From Cristatella mucedo (taxonomy: Eukaryota > Bryozoa > Phylactolaemata > Cristatellidae), in contig WPIO01000050.1 of the NCBI GenBank assembly GCA_009760855.2, positions 1,914,501 to 1,978,500 on the forward strand: DNA of 64,000 nucleotides, given 5' to 3'. Under the pieces are notes generated by a model. It did not search any database, had not been told where the DNA came from, and was given only the letters and a program-made list of their open reading frames with translations. Positions within the stretch are counted from its first letter, which is position 1; every line of letters begins with the position of its first letter. Positions 37,176 through 48,628 of this stretch are shown one piece after another. The translations under genes and the position numbers were made by a program.

Positions 37176-38604
37176 TTGCCGAACTTCGACAAATTTGACC
37201 TTGAGTCGAGTGTCAAAATGGTGACTACAGAAAAACAAAGTCTGCTCATGCTGGCTAGCGTGCAAAACAAGCGGGTACACCTATCGTGACCAGCACGACA
37301 CGAGTGCACTCGGAGGTGAGCTGGACGCTTAGCCTACGATGGAAGCCAAAATGCTATTTACTTGTCACACGGCTAAAACCTTTGACCCTTGGGTTTTGGA
37401 TAGAATTTCGCCAGCGAGAGATATACAAACGTCGAGTGTGTTCTAACGTTGGGGTTAAATGTCTTCCATGTAATCATTTGAAGTTGACAAAAATAGCTAA
37501 ATTATTTCATTCGAAGCTAGTTTGCAGCAGTAGTTCAGTAGGCGGTTCGCATAATTGCCAGCCAAGAGAAGCTTAACGTTGGTCACGTGTGCGTCACGTG
37601 ACTACCAGCCCTCTAGTGCTTGTATAGCTAGGTCGGCTACCAGGCTCGACGAACCAAGAAGCTCTCTACCACTGGCATGCCAGGCATTGCATAGCTTTGT
37701 CTTTAGGCGGCCGGACTTTAAACTGGCTGAGGGTGCTGGCACTTGTATCCTGAAAGCGCCTTTAGGCATGGCTAGCTTCCGCCGCGATGGCATCGTGGGA
37801 GCAAAGGCTCGCTGGCCTCCCGTAAAAGCTGCAGTGCTGCCTTTACCAGCGAGAGCTTCTGGCTCGCCTTTGGAGAGGCGCTAGCCAATTTCAAGCTGCC
37901 GGCCACTTAAATGGGTTTTGAACTTTATTCTCCAGCCAGTGCTAAAGGTCAAGTGCCAGCTCACCTCAGACAGTCGCATAGTACGGGGTGCTTTCACTCG
38001 CTGAGATGTCCAGGCCTTCTAGTTTGCGATTGATCAAAACTGTGCCCAGTTTCAGGCTACATGATTTTTCTTGTTTAAAAAACGTGCAGAAACTAGTAAC
38101 CAAATTTAAAAACTGACACAGCGTTATTGTTCAAATTACGGAAGAAGTTCCACGCTAGCAGGAGGAGAAAAGAAGTCATGCTAAATCCCCTGCCGAAGTC
38201 GAGAGAAAAGTCAAGTCGACTCGGGCATAGCAGTATTTGAGAGTACCGTACTCACGCATTTCATCCTAGAAAGCAGCATAGCCGCTTCGCTTGGGATGAC
38301 CTAAATTTAAATCGAACAGTAATCGAGAGACCCATGAGCGAGTTTGCTTAGCAAGGCTCTTAGCCTTTAACCGACCGTTTGTGTGGCAGTAGTCAGCTGC
38401 TGCCACCAGTGTATATCGTGCAGCATAAAATGCCCTTGTTTTCTGAAAATCAGCACAACCAAGTGGTATCTTTAATTATCTACCACGACTCGGTGATTAC
38501 TTGTGTATCTCTTCTTCTCGGGCGCATTATTTGAGGCACAGAAAGTGGCAGTAAACCTTGCAGAATTGTCTTCCGACAGGCGTCCGTCGACCGATCGCAC
38601 TGGA
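37176..38604. other. Upstream of FOLR gene, no feature recognised
   Basis: A frame of 110 codons (37555-37884) is open on the plus strand but matches nothing I know. No convincing TATA box was found. Confidence 0.4.
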
Positions 38605-38631
38605 ATGGCGGCTGCAAGAGCCGAGCTTTGA
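38605..38631 (+). promoter_or_regulatory. Upstream ORF overlapping the FOLR start codon
   Basis: ATG at 38605 opens an 8-codon ORF (MAAARAEL) whose TGA at 38629-38631 shares its A with the main ATG at 38631 (TGATG). If the transcript starts upstream of 38605, translation of the receptor would need leaky scanning or termination-reinitiation. Confidence 0.5.
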
Positions 38632-38792
38632 TGTCTCTAAGCCTGCTCGCTGCAGTGATGTCAGGCCACGTTGAGAGTGAACCCTCGAACCGGCTCGTGA
38701 ATTTCAACTCAGTCGACCAATATCTGAACGTGTGCCTCGACGGACAGAATCACAAGCGTTCGCCAAGCGTCGAGCCCCAGCTAGACGGTCAG
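38631..38792 (+). CDS. FOLR-like: FOLR exon 1: start, signal region, first cysteine
   Basis: 54 codons. NVCLDGQNHKRSPSVEPQLD matches the family's opening C-D-x-x-H-K-x-x-P-x-x-E-x-x-L pattern. The donor is CAG|GTTAGA at 38793, phase 0. The in-frame stop at 38532 and lack of any earlier in-frame ATG support the start at 38631, unless an upstream exon supplies another. Confidence 0.85.
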
Positions 38793-39773
38793 GTTAGAGC
38801 AGCAGGCTCTGCGATTACCTGTGAAGTTTGCTACTACAGTTTGCCGCTACTAAATTCTGGCACGACACATTTTTCAGGCGCACATTTGAGCTCTGCTTTT
38901 GAAATGCAGACGTTGCCAAAAAAATGCTTTGCATAGGTGCAGCAATCGTGTGATATCTGCATTGTACGCTCGTTACTTTGAGATCTGCTCTCGAAATCTT
39001 GGTTCATGCTGAATGGGACGACTTAAAAACTATTGACAATGCTCACTGATGCTCGTTATCATGCCTATCTATGGTAGCATAATGGTCACATTAAACGCTT
39101 ATGCACCTTCTTTTTTATGGCTTTTGCTTAAAGTCCCTCATTCAGTGACTCAGTGAGTGGTTTTACTAGAAAGTAGAGGTTGTGTGTCGCCTCTAATCAT
39201 CTTATGCTTGTGACACTGAGTATGCTACCATTAACCATTCGATCATGCTTCCTTTGCAGCAAATGTAAAGTGCTTAGAATGGTTAAGCTCTCTGAGGGCA
39301 CTATGCGAAGTTATTATTATTATCATAGAGGTAGTGTAGCAGAAAATTCTTATGCTGCTGACAGGAAAGCAGACGGAATCACTAATCTGACTGTGATGCG
39401 AGAATAAACTTACTTGTTATGTTGCAGGGTCAACCTATTTTGCATTTGCAACTGCTTTTCGAATTTTTCTGGTGCCGCTTTAGTGTCACTGGTTTCGAGG
39501 GAAATCGTGCTGCACGGCGAGCACTGCAAGCGACCTGCACAAAAACGAGACTTGGTACAGGCTTCGTAAAGAACATTGCGGCACCACCCAAATGAGCTCG
39601 GAGTGCCGCAGACTCTTTGATCAAGACCTCTGCTTTTACGAGTGCTCACCCGACCTTGGACCTTGGCTTGTCCAGGTAGGTGCTGTATGGTTTCAGCTGT
39701 GATGCCGCAGAGAATTTTTTTATGTCGGCCTACACACGCTCGGCACCTTAATTCCTGCCATGTCAGGGGTGAT

Positions 39774-39853
<80 letters not shown>

Positions 39854-42800
39854 TCCCTCTTTCCCCCTCGGTTTTTCTCGCTCTCGCACTCAAGCTTTTG
39901 CTCTCTCCCCCTCTCTCGATTCCCCCTTTCTCTTTCTTTCTTCCACTTCCTCTGTCTGTATTGCCCCCTCTCCCTCCCTCCCTCTCTCTTTCTTGTCATG
40001 TGCTCAAACGGTGGGCTAGATAAATTATTTTTGATGCACCAGGATAGGAAAAATTGCTCTCATGCGAACATCAGATCACCGGGGTCGAGTTGCTCTACCC
40101 TGCAGCTGACATTCCCTCATTGCCTGTTGCGAGCCGGGCGATTTCAGCTGAGGCTATTCAATTGCAATGTGTAATTAAATGCGGTTTCCGAGCCAACCTG
40201 CAGCAACTCTCATTTATTTACTTTCCGTGCCACACCAGCCAAACGTAATGGCTGCAGCTGGTGGCCGAACAATAGAGTTACTAGAAGAAAGCTTAACTCT
40301 GGGGACTGAAGCTGGGGAAAAACATGTAAAGCACGTCGGTTTTGGTACATTTAATGCTCTTGTGCGGACCTGCAACCTGGCTATAGATTTTGCTTGGGGA
40401 AATCCGCTGGTTGAGCAAATGCCGAATTTCGATCTTATGAGGCCCTTTGACAATCGACCTGCTTTCAAGGTCAAACATAAATTATGATGGCTCAAAGTGT
40501 CATTCTTTGCAAAACTTCCCCCTCATTCCTTCGAACAATTTTTCTTCAGTGACTTTTAAAGTTGATTGGAAACACATTTAGTTGACATCGTCTACAAATG
40601 TGGTGTCCTTAATGGCTTGCATAGAAATAAATGTACGATTCCTTTTCATCTTGAAGGGCCATTAGCTGGAGTTGTGTTTGCATACATCAGTAAAGGCAAT
40701 AACTTGTTATGTTCTCTCCGATCCTATCATGCCAGAGGTTACAGTCGTGTCGTTATTCTTATGATTATATGCATTACTCCCGAGTCTGAGTCCAATGGTA
40801 AGGTATCACGACTCTGTTGTCTGTTTGAGTTTAGAAGCAGGCAATCAATTACTGCCGGCTGCTGTGGCAAGGTAGCCACTAATGTATGTATGTATGTATG
40901 TGTGTGTGTGTGTGTGTGTGTGAGTGTGCGTGTGTGTATGTATGTATGTATATATGTATGTATGTCTGTATGTATGTCTGTATGTATGTACCTCTGGTCT
41001 AGTTTATGAGACCTCACCTCTAAAAGACATGGATTGAACACGATCAGACAACTACGATATAAACCAGTGCCTCGTCTGCCGCACCAACCGATGTTGTCAA
41101 TCGTTCATATTGGACATCATTATCAATGGTGCCAAAGGCAGCTGCTAGATCTGGCAGTTCTAGGGCAGTGGCATTGCCATCATTGTTGCTGCATAGGATG
41201 TCATTGGTTCCACGGAGGAAAACAGTTTCAGTGGATTGGGCCATTTGAATCCCGACAGAAATTTTGCTGACGATACTTTTGTATGTGTGCAACAAGCTGC
41301 TTAAAGGCAACTCTTTTCAGAATCTTTGACAAATAAGGACGAGGAGAAACTGTGTGATGGTTTGAAAGAACCTGTGAATCAAATTTTTCTTTTTTTGAGG
41401 GTTGGTCTAACTATGGCCGATATGAAGGTATGGTGTACAACCACGGTTTCTAGAGAAGCCTTAACAATCTCAGTTATGGCTGGCTAAGTTTGTCCGCTAG
41501 TGAAAATCACAGAGGGTATGGGATAGGTTCTTCAGGGCTCGAGATCTTTTAATAATAATAATAATAATAGTACGTGTGATATAGCACCCTCAGAGAACTC
41601 AACCTCTTTCTATGCACTTGATGCTGCTAAAAGATGAGGCTGTTAAATAAACTAACATGTAGTTGCAACTGGTTAAACTTGTAAACAAAGGTTAGTTGAT
41701 TTAGTATGGGCTCAGTTTGTAAGTCCGAAGGCTTCAATCTTGCACGACGAAATGACACACTCCTTTAAGCCGAGTCAATCTAGCCTGATTTTTTCCTATG
41801 GTGTTAATTAACGGCTTTCCAGGCTGTGGCCTACGTGGAATAACCAATTTCTAACAGAGCCGGCACTTCGGGGAGCGTAAGGGCATATCGAGCACATCAA
41901 TCTTTTTTTTTTAAATGCCTACATTTTGAGAGACTTTGAGTGAATCTATCCCAGCTGCCACGCTCCAGAAACGGTTCGTCCTTCGTGATCCCAACGTGAC
42001 AAAGACCCACCCAAAAAACACGGGTCGGCATTGCAGAAAACAATTATGTGGGTCAGCATTTCAAATGAAGCCGTCTTGAATTCTGTAACTCACTGCTTGC
42101 TGATCTACCGGCTTGTGCAATCATGTGCTGACAACCGATGCAAAACTCTGCAGCTAAGCTTGTCAGTCGTGAGCAGCTCAGTTGCCACGTCTCACCACTT
42201 CTCACCGACCTACACTGGCTACCAGTCAAGCAGCGCATTCACATCAAGATTTTGCCACTCACTTTTAGGTCCCTGCATGCTTCGGCTCCAGCCTACCTCT
42301 CAGGTTTACTCCCCCACCAGGCTAAGCATCGTTCCATCAACTTTACGGAATCTAATTGGCTACCCATACCTCGTGCAAGCCTCAAATCCTTTGGAGACCG
42401 TGCCTTTAGCTGGCATGCTTCCAAAGCCTGGAGCTCACTCCCGACTTGCGTCATGGCATCTCCTGACTTGACCTCGTTAAAAACTAAAAACACATCTATT
42501 CATCACAGCATTTAGTGGGTCCCTGTGATTCGTCTTTTATGTGCTTATGAGTGCTGGCACTGTGCATGCGGCCACTAACCATACTTGCATGCTGACCCTG
42601 TGCATGTAACCCCTAACCACGTGATTATTGTTGTTTATTGAGCATGCTACCACTAACCATTCGATCGTGCATCCTTTGCAGCAAATGTAAAGTGTTAGAC
42701 AGATATTGAGTTCTCAAAGGGCACTATATCAAACGTTATAGTATTATTATCATTATTTAGCGTCAGAATTAAGATGAAATATCAGCTGCTGAAGTGGGAT

Positions 42801-42930
42801 ATTTTTATACTAACATAAAGAGTAATTCAAGTGTATTCACCTAGATAAATGTTTGCTTGTACATGCTAAATAAAATGCATTTTACTAAACACTGGTTATT
42901 GATTCTCTTTCAGTGAGCTGTAATGCAGCT

Positions 42931-42967
<37 letters not shown>

Positions 42968-43573
42968 GTTGGCTTAATGGCTAACAAGAGAATTACTGTA
43001 ATAGTTCTTGTAAGCTACTACAGCCTCATTTTTAATCTTGCTGCCCCACAAAAAAACGTGAAGTAGGTATTTTCTGTTAAATTTTAAAGCTAAGGTTTTT
43101 ATTATTCCAGTTCACAGGCAAATTTATGTGGTGCAAATATATATTTTAAGTCTAAACGTTCAATGGTTAATACCAAGGAAATATTGCATGAGGTATTAAT
43201 TTTTGTGTGTTTGTAACTATATTCTCTTTCAAGCCTGTCAGTTTACGGCTAACAGCTCATTTGAAAGTTGTGTTAAAATAATTTATACAGTTCAGGTTTA
43301 TTGCAAACGGAAATGAAAACCACTATACAATCTTATCATTTTGTTTTAGCTTTGTGCTAGAAATTCAGTAGTTTATCATTAGACTCGCAGTATTGAATGT
43401 CACTTGAAAGGTCCTGCATTCACTAGAACTTACAACCGTACAGAACTCCTGCAAGGGCTATTCTTTTACTTTAGCTTCTATAAGATTGAATCTTATCAAC
43501 GGCTATTCTTTTACTTTAGCTTCTATAAGATTGAATCTTATCAACGGATATGTGAGTTTATGAATATCTGTTT

Positions 43574-43616
<43 letters not shown>

Positions 43617-46501
43617 CACTTTTACTGACAGAAGATGGATCGTTAAAATTAGTTGGTCAGATTAGCTTTTTTGGCACTGAATATTCGAAGGAAGGCCTTG
43701 AGTTTTTTGAACAGGATAATCTGCAGCACATGAGAGCAACTTTTTTTTACAGGATACCAGGCGCTGGCGTCAGGAAAAAATGACGAATGTACCAATATGC
43801 CGATCGCAATGCCAGCAGTGGTTTGACAGCTGTGCGATGGATTACACGTGTGCTGACAACTGGTATACAGGGTTTCAGTGGAAAGACGGTAAGTATTCGC
43901 AGGTGGATGTGTCTCGGGCTTGCTCGTCGCTTCACTACACCACCATCTAAAGGCTGTGCACTAAATAGAAACATGGCCCAATGTCAAGTCCTTCGAAATG
44001 TCCGAATGAATCATTCCTAGGTTTATCGGTTTACACTTCGCTAGTACTCAATAGTAAGCTTATGAAATCAGCACTGCTGATGTACCGAATGCTTATGTTC
44101 AAATGAGTGCGGTTGGCTGTATTTGTATTGTAAACACAATACTGGTTGCCGAGTAAGCAGCCAAACAAAAACCTATCAGTAGCAAGTACGGAAGTTTTAA
44201 TTGCACTTAACGGCCAATTGCCTACTAAAACGATGAAATGCTATTTTTGATAGGAACGATAAACCGTCTGCAGGCATGAAGAGCACTTAAGCATTTTGAT
44301 TCTGCTTGCATTTATTGTGTTTTTTTATTCTCTTCTCCAATCTTAGCGATCCTTGTCTACCGAGAACCGACTAACCTTTGGTCTCTTTAGAAGCCAACTC
44401 CTTGCTTTACATGAAGCCTGGATGCGGTATTCCTTCAAGTCTGCTTGATGGTCTGCTACTGTCTTGCCGGCTTGCTGTGTTTAAGTAAATTCATGCACTC
44501 GTACCAAAAATAAACATTTAAAAGTACCGTTTACTACCTCCTAGAGCTGCTGGATAAAATTTGCATATCTTAGCCCAGAGAGCGCTAAGTGCTTCACACT
44601 CCTTAACCAGATCTCGCGTTGGAGCTCTGCAGCAGTACGTGGTGGTTCCACGTGGTGGTTAGCTGCAAGTAGATTTAAGCAGCTAAGGGTTTTCTACCGT
44701 TATATGAATAAGTTGATGCCATGATGGCACACTAGGTAAGGTGGCTGCTTTTCACGATCTCGGTCTCGAGGTTCTGGGCTTGAATCCTGCAGTGGGTGAT
44801 TGTTTTTCGCTGCCAAAGTAGTTGTGATAGTCGCAGCGGCTCTTGCGTCGCTATACAAAAGACGTTGTTAAATTAGCCAGTATTTATTTATTTTAATCTC
44901 CTTTGTACTCTTTGCTGTCTATTTGACCATTAAGATATGATAAATCAGGGTTCAAATAGTCCGTACAAGGTGCTTAGGCTAAAGTAGGAAAAGGGCTTAA
45001 CGAATGTCACCTCATTTCTATCTTGAGCAAATTTTGAAAATAAAACTTTCTTCTTCATTTAGAATGCAATGTAGTTTCTTATTATCGCTTTATTTTCTTC
45101 AACTTAAAAATCGCTAATTCTTTAAGTTTGGGTATGCCAGTTTGATTTTTAGCTCAATTCTCCAATATTTTTTCGATCCGTTTGCCACATTGCATGAAAA
45201 TATCCTGAAAAGCCCAATATAATTACTTGAGAATTAGCACTGACCTTGGCTGAGCAGCTGAGGTGTTATTCTTTAGCGTCTGAGGTAGCTCGATAAGATC
45301 TAGAGGCCACAAGACATATGTGCCCTAGCTTCTGTTCTATGACATCGTACACTGTGCTATACTCTAAGAAGGCTCTATATACAAGGATATCGATTCAGTC
45401 AAATCAAGTTACGGTCAAAGGAAATAGGAAGACTTAAAAAAAAGTAGTGCTTAGCCAATACTTGGTGAGCCGTGATGGCACACTAGGTAAGGCGGTTGCT
45501 TTCATGACCTCGGCTCCGAGGTCGTGGGTTCGATTCCTGTGGTGGGCGATTCTTTATCGCCACTGCAAGCATTGGTGATAGCCGTAAAGGCTCTTCCATC
45601 GCTATACAAAAAGAGGCTGTTTAATCAGCTAGGATTTATTTATTTATATTTACCTGCGTGGACTCTAGCTCAATTCCCGGAGTAACTTTCCGAAATGAGG
45701 GCCTTGTGATCTTCAAGTTCTGACAGGCCAGGCCTCAAGAGGAGGCGAAAGCGAACAATAATCTCCAAAAAATCTGAGCAGCAAGATTAAAGCACTCTAT
45801 TATTTCTTCGATTCTTCAAAAGGAACCTGCACATTTTTTGGCTAGATTGAAGGTTTCATCTGTCTCCTCTTCTGTCCGAGTTTCAGGTATGGCAAGGTAT
45901 CCAAAATTTGTTTTTCCCTAGCGTGCTGTTTACAAGCAATCTCTTAGGGCTGCTCAGTAGTTATTTCGTTCATAATTTCACTGTCCTCTCGGTAACGCAG
46001 ATTAGGAGTTTGGCGAAAGGTGGATTTGTGGCTGCAGCCGCCTTAAAGCTAGGCAGAAAATCTTGACTTTTCACGCACAGCCAACGTAAAAAGCTATAAC
46101 TGCTAAGGCGATGGTTTAGCGTCTCCCCGGTAGGTTATACTCTCATAAAATAAAAAGCTCCTGGCCACATACTTGCAGCAAATAATCTCTTTTTAGGTCA
46201 AAACTTTTGCATCGATGACCGAAACTGCACAACATTTAGAGACATGTTCAAAAGTGCCGAAAGGTTCTGCGAGCAGATCTGGGACGGATCGTACAAGGTC
46301 GTCGAAGATGGGCCGGCCTGCATGCGCTTCCCTTCTGCTGATGAGGAAGCGAGCTCTAACACTGAGGTCGCCAGGCTGCGAGCCACTGAGCTTCTGTGGC
46401 AGATGACTGGCTCAAACAGCGTCACCAGGCTCTACCCCGTTGGCGTCGCAGCGTGGCTGATGATGGCATGCGGCCTTTTAGCACCATCTAGCCTACTTTG
46501 A
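38631..46501 (+). CDS. FOLR-like: Folate-receptor family protein, complete, four exons
   Basis: Four exons (38631-38792, 39484-39675, 43753-43888, 46197-46501) join in phases 0, 0 and 1 to give 264 residues, close to the ~257 of human FOLR1. Family members are small, disulfide-rich, often GPI-anchored surface proteins that bind folate or riboflavin, or act in fertilisation (JUNO). All 16 family cysteines are present with matching spacing, including SCC, DLCFYECSPDLGPW and the final C-5-C-13-C. The C terminus (RLYPVGVAAWLMMACGLL) is hydrophobic, as in a GPI signal. The N-terminal hydrophobic run after the first ATG is short (LSLLAAVMSG). In vertebrate receptors the pterin is held by an Asp after HK; here it is HKN. 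HKGWNW becomes YTGFQW, while IW..SYKV is kept. The ligand is therefore uncertain. Confidence 0.9.
39175..39325 (+). mobile_element. L2-A 3' end in FOLR intron 1
   Basis: TATGCTACCATTAACCATTC, GCAGCAAATGTAAAGTGC, CTCTGAGGGCACTATGCG and (ATT)n. Confidence 0.82.
39484..39675 (+). CDS. FOLR-like: FOLR exon 2: SCC and CSPDLGPW segment
   Basis: 64 codons, phase 0 on both sides. A strong pyrimidine tract ends GCCGCTTTAG|TGT; the donor is CAG|GTAGGT. It includes CHWFRGKSCC, EHCG and DQDLCFYECSPDLGPWLVQ, the most conserved folate-receptor signature. A second AG at 39427 lies out of the required frame. Confidence 0.92.
39777..39850. repeat. CT microsatellite in FOLR intron 2
   Basis: About 70 bases of uninterrupted CT, continuing as CT-rich sequence to about 40000. 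Confidence 0.95.
39851..40880. other. FOLR intron 2, no feature recognised
   Basis: Frames open on both strands at 40179-40495 show no known domain. Confidence 0.4.
40881..40993. repeat. TATG/TG microsatellite
   Basis: (TATG)n, (TG)n, (TATG)n and TGTATGTC units in series. Confidence 0.95.
41025..41540 (-). mobile_element. L2-B reverse transcriptase fragment, degraded
   Basis: The minus frame 41044-41310 gives AQSTETVFLRGTNDILCSNN and LPDLAAAFGTIDNDVQYERL, a decayed copy of the STETALL and LLDLSAAFDTIDH region of L2-B. It lies in FOLR intron 2. Confidence 0.78.
41553..41655. mobile_element. L2 3' tail (minus) joined to a SINE-1 3' end
   Basis: (AAT)n and ATAGCACCCTCAGAGAACTC, then AAAAGATGAGGCTGTTAAAT from SINE-1. 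Confidence 0.65.
42062..42762 (+). mobile_element. L2-A 3' portion in FOLR intron 2
   Basis: 42138-42515 reads QNSAAKLVSREQLSCHVSPL, TDLHWLPVKQRIHIKILPLT and ESNWLPIPRASLKSFGDRAF. The L2-A 3' UTR and ATT tail follow. One of the better preserved truncated copies. Confidence 0.9.
42932..42964. repeat. AT microsatellite
   Basis: TA repeats, about 33 bases. Confidence 0.9.
43456..43545. repeat. Perfect 45-bp tandem duplication
   Basis: 43456-43500 and 43501-43545 are identical; the unit begins GGCTATTCTTTTACTTTAGC. It sits ~200 bases upstream of FOLR exon 3. Confidence 0.95.
43579..43613. repeat. AT microsatellite
   Basis: About 35 bases of TA repeats. Confidence 0.9.
43753..43888 (+). CDS. 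FOLR-like: FOLR exon 3: NVPIC and SCAMDYTC segment
   Basis: 45 codons plus one base (phase 1 donor GACG|GTAAGT). The acceptor follows a T-run ending TTACAG. TNVPICRSQCQQWFDSC and YTCADNWYTGFQWKD align residue for residue with the family, with Phe for the second Trp and Tyr-Thr for His-Lys. Confidence 0.92.
44708..44898 (+). mobile_element. SINE-1 copy in FOLR intron 3
   Basis: CCATGATGGCACACTAGGTA (box A), TGGGCTTGAATCCTG (box B), GCGTCGCTATACAAAAGACG and an ATTTATTTATTTT tail. Confidence 0.88.
45464..45650 (+). mobile_element. SINE-1 copy in FOLR intron 3, well preserved
   Basis: GTGAGCCGTGATGGCACACT, AGGTAAGGCGGTTGC and GTGGGTTCGATTCCTG (consensus box B), then GATAGCCGTAAAGGCTCTTC and an ATTTATTTATTTAT tail. 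The best reference copy of the family here. Confidence 0.92.
46197..46501 (+). CDS. FOLR-like: FOLR exon 4: last cysteines and GPI-type tail
   Basis: The acceptor is CTCTTTTTAG at 46196; its phase 1 fits exon 3 and completes a Gly codon. It contains FCIDDRNCTTF, SAERFCEQIWDGSYKVVED and CMRF. A linker of ~40 residues and the hydrophobic C terminus end at TGA 46499-46501. Confidence 0.92.
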
Positions 46502-46604
46502 AATCGGCACGCTCGTGCGAAGGCAGATCAATGCTGGTCAGACTCTCATATAGTTGAAACCCATGCTTCATTTGGAGCTTCCAAGCTGGAGGCTAAGAAT
46601 CGAT

Positions 46605-46610
46605 AATAAA
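46605..46610 (+). promoter_or_regulatory. FOLR polyadenylation signal AATAAA
   Basis: A consensus hexamer 104 bases after the stop codon, in a short, plausible 3' UTR. Confidence 0.65.
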
Positions 46611-46789
46611 AGCAAAAGACGTTTTCAGAGTTGCCTCCAAGTCTCGATTTCTTGATAAGGCTTCACACCAGACGAATTTTGATCTTGAATGGGTTTTGAC
46701 TGTTGCTTCTTGGAGTTAAATAGCTGCACCTATTCACTTTAATTGCATGCAAATTGAAGAAGCAAGCATACAGAAGGCAGCAAAATTAG

Positions 46790-47045
46790 CCGAAAGTTTA
46801 TATAGAGCACCAAGAGAATTTAATCTCTTTGGACGCACCTTAAAAATGCTTAACTAAAGCACGCCAATTTGATCTGTGAAAACATACGGTGATTCAGAAC
46901 ACACGATGACACGAAGGAACATGTAAACGGACCCAGCAAATGCTGTGAATCTTAAGAAGCAGGTGCATCTTAAGCTTTTTTTAAATATCCTTTTAAGTTA
47001 GGACTTGGCTTTACATCAGTCATACCTTCGGGTGTTCGGCTGATA
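46790..47045 (-). mobile_element. Degraded L2-A 3' end
   Basis: ATAGAGCACCAAGAGAATTT and AATCTCTTTGGACGCACC are a decayed tail stem. GGACCCAGCAAATGCTGTGA then matches the L2-A GACCCACTAAATGCTGT word. Confidence 0.65.
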
Positions 47046-47582
47046 CCTTCGCTGTGACTGTTCTTGAACTGTCCTCGGATGTGCTACTCAAAAAGGAGTA
47101 GCTAAGTATAAGGTGCTGTGCATATGCTTAGACTAAGCTTCGATGTCGTCATTCTTCAACACCTACACTTTTCCAGGGCTTTCGTCGGCGGTTCATCAAG
47201 AACCTCCCGGCATCCTGCTTTTGGCCTATCAGCAGCTCGGCTTTTAAACGTACGACCTGTAAGTTTAAAGCACTGATTAGCACTAGCTGCAGTATTAGCT
47301 CACTCGCCATGTCTCAAAATGCCGTGAAAATTTGAGCGCGTGCCGTTACTAAGGTCCGATTTAAAATTAAAGGGGCAGCATCTGCAAGGCCGGCCACATG
47401 CCGACTACATAGAAAGCCACCCGACCGGTAGCACACAGAAATTGGGCAGTCTCTTAAATTCCGCCTTGTCCGCTAGCTAACAACTAACGGGTTAGTTATC
47501 TGCGATCAAGATGTCCAGGTGAAGCTAGATGCATTTCAGCACACCTAAACGTGGATGATGCCCTCCTGTGTTAGCTGTCTAG
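47046..47582. other. No gene recognised
   Basis: Short frames only. Confidence 0.4.
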
Positions 47583-47756
47583 CTGGTGAGTCGTAATGGC
47601 TCACTAGGTAAGGTGGCCCCGAGGTCGTGGGTTCAAATCCTGTGGTGGGCGATCCTTTATCGCCACTGCATGCGGTAGTGATAGCCGTAAAGGCTCTTCT
47701 GTCGCTGTACAAAAAGAGGATGTTTAATCAGTTAGTACTTTTTTATTTATTTTTTT
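47583..47756 (+). mobile_element. SINE-1 copy
   Basis: GTGAGTCGTAATGGCTCACT, GTGGGTTCAAATCCTG (box B), ATAGCCGTAAAGGCTCTTC and a T-rich ATTT tail. The head lacks about 15 bases between the boxes. Confidence 0.88.
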
Positions 47757-48628
47757 GCCCTGACCAACCCACCTAGATCTCATTCTTTCAGTCCATGTGA
47801 TCTGAAAAGGTTGGTGGCAGGACTGCTATTGTGGTTTGTGAATCATTTGGCTACAGGACGTGTGGTTTTTCGCATGGACTCTTGTTTGAATCCGTGCAAT
47901 CAGTACTTCGTGAAAGACAGTGTCTCTCGCTGCTGTGTTATACCGAACTCCTTCCGACTGTCTAGAGTTGTTTATAGAGGAGTTTTAGCTCCTCACTTAA
48001 ATATATTTTCTTGTGACAGGCCATTATTGATTGCATCATTCCTCATCATTTCCGTTGAAACTCTAGAAACAGCCAGGAACGCTCCTTCTTCGACTGTCTG
48101 GAGAAATTTGGTTTGGTCTAACGCGTTAACCATACCACTCACGTCGGTGGCCGTATCCTGGATCTTACTATCACTAAGAATGTCTGCACAGTGACCTTGT
48201 TTTGTGCCTACTGACTCTCCTAGATCATTGCTCGGTCTTCTCTACTGCTCCTGCTTCGTTGCACCCACGGGGTAACGTCCAGTGACTCAAATTGAAAAGC
48301 ATGTGCCAGGAAAGATTTTTAAAATCTGTATTCCAAGCAGGTTGTCTTGATCTGCACCTAGACTCGATCGACAGCCTTGGTGGCCTCACTGATAATAATA
48401 ATAATAATAATATTGCACTTGATAAAGCGCCCTCAGAGAACTTAATCTCTTTCTAGGCGCTTTACATTTGCTGCAAAGTGATACGCAATAGAATAGTAAG
48501 TAAAATCATGCTTGAAAAACAAACAAAATGAATAACATGGTTAGGGGTTACATGCACTGGGTCAGCATGCAAATGTGGTTAGTGGCAGCATGAACAGTGT
48601 CAGCACGCATAAGCACATCGAGGACGAA

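Noticed and set aside
39410-39889. Minus-strand 159-codon gene
   Set aside because: It is antisense to FOLR exon 2 and extends through a CT microsatellite; the plus strand holds the family signature and proper splice sites.
45464-45560. tRNA gene
   Set aside because: Box A and box B are present, but the sequence recurs as a SINE with a common 3' body and ATTT tail and does not fold into a full tRNA; the same holds for the other SINE-1 and SINE-2 heads.
47811-48194. 127-codon host membrane protein
   Set aside because: The neighbouring frame reads an L2-type endonuclease (LEKFGLV, GGRILDLTIT), so this frame is an out-of-register shadow of a decayed LINE.
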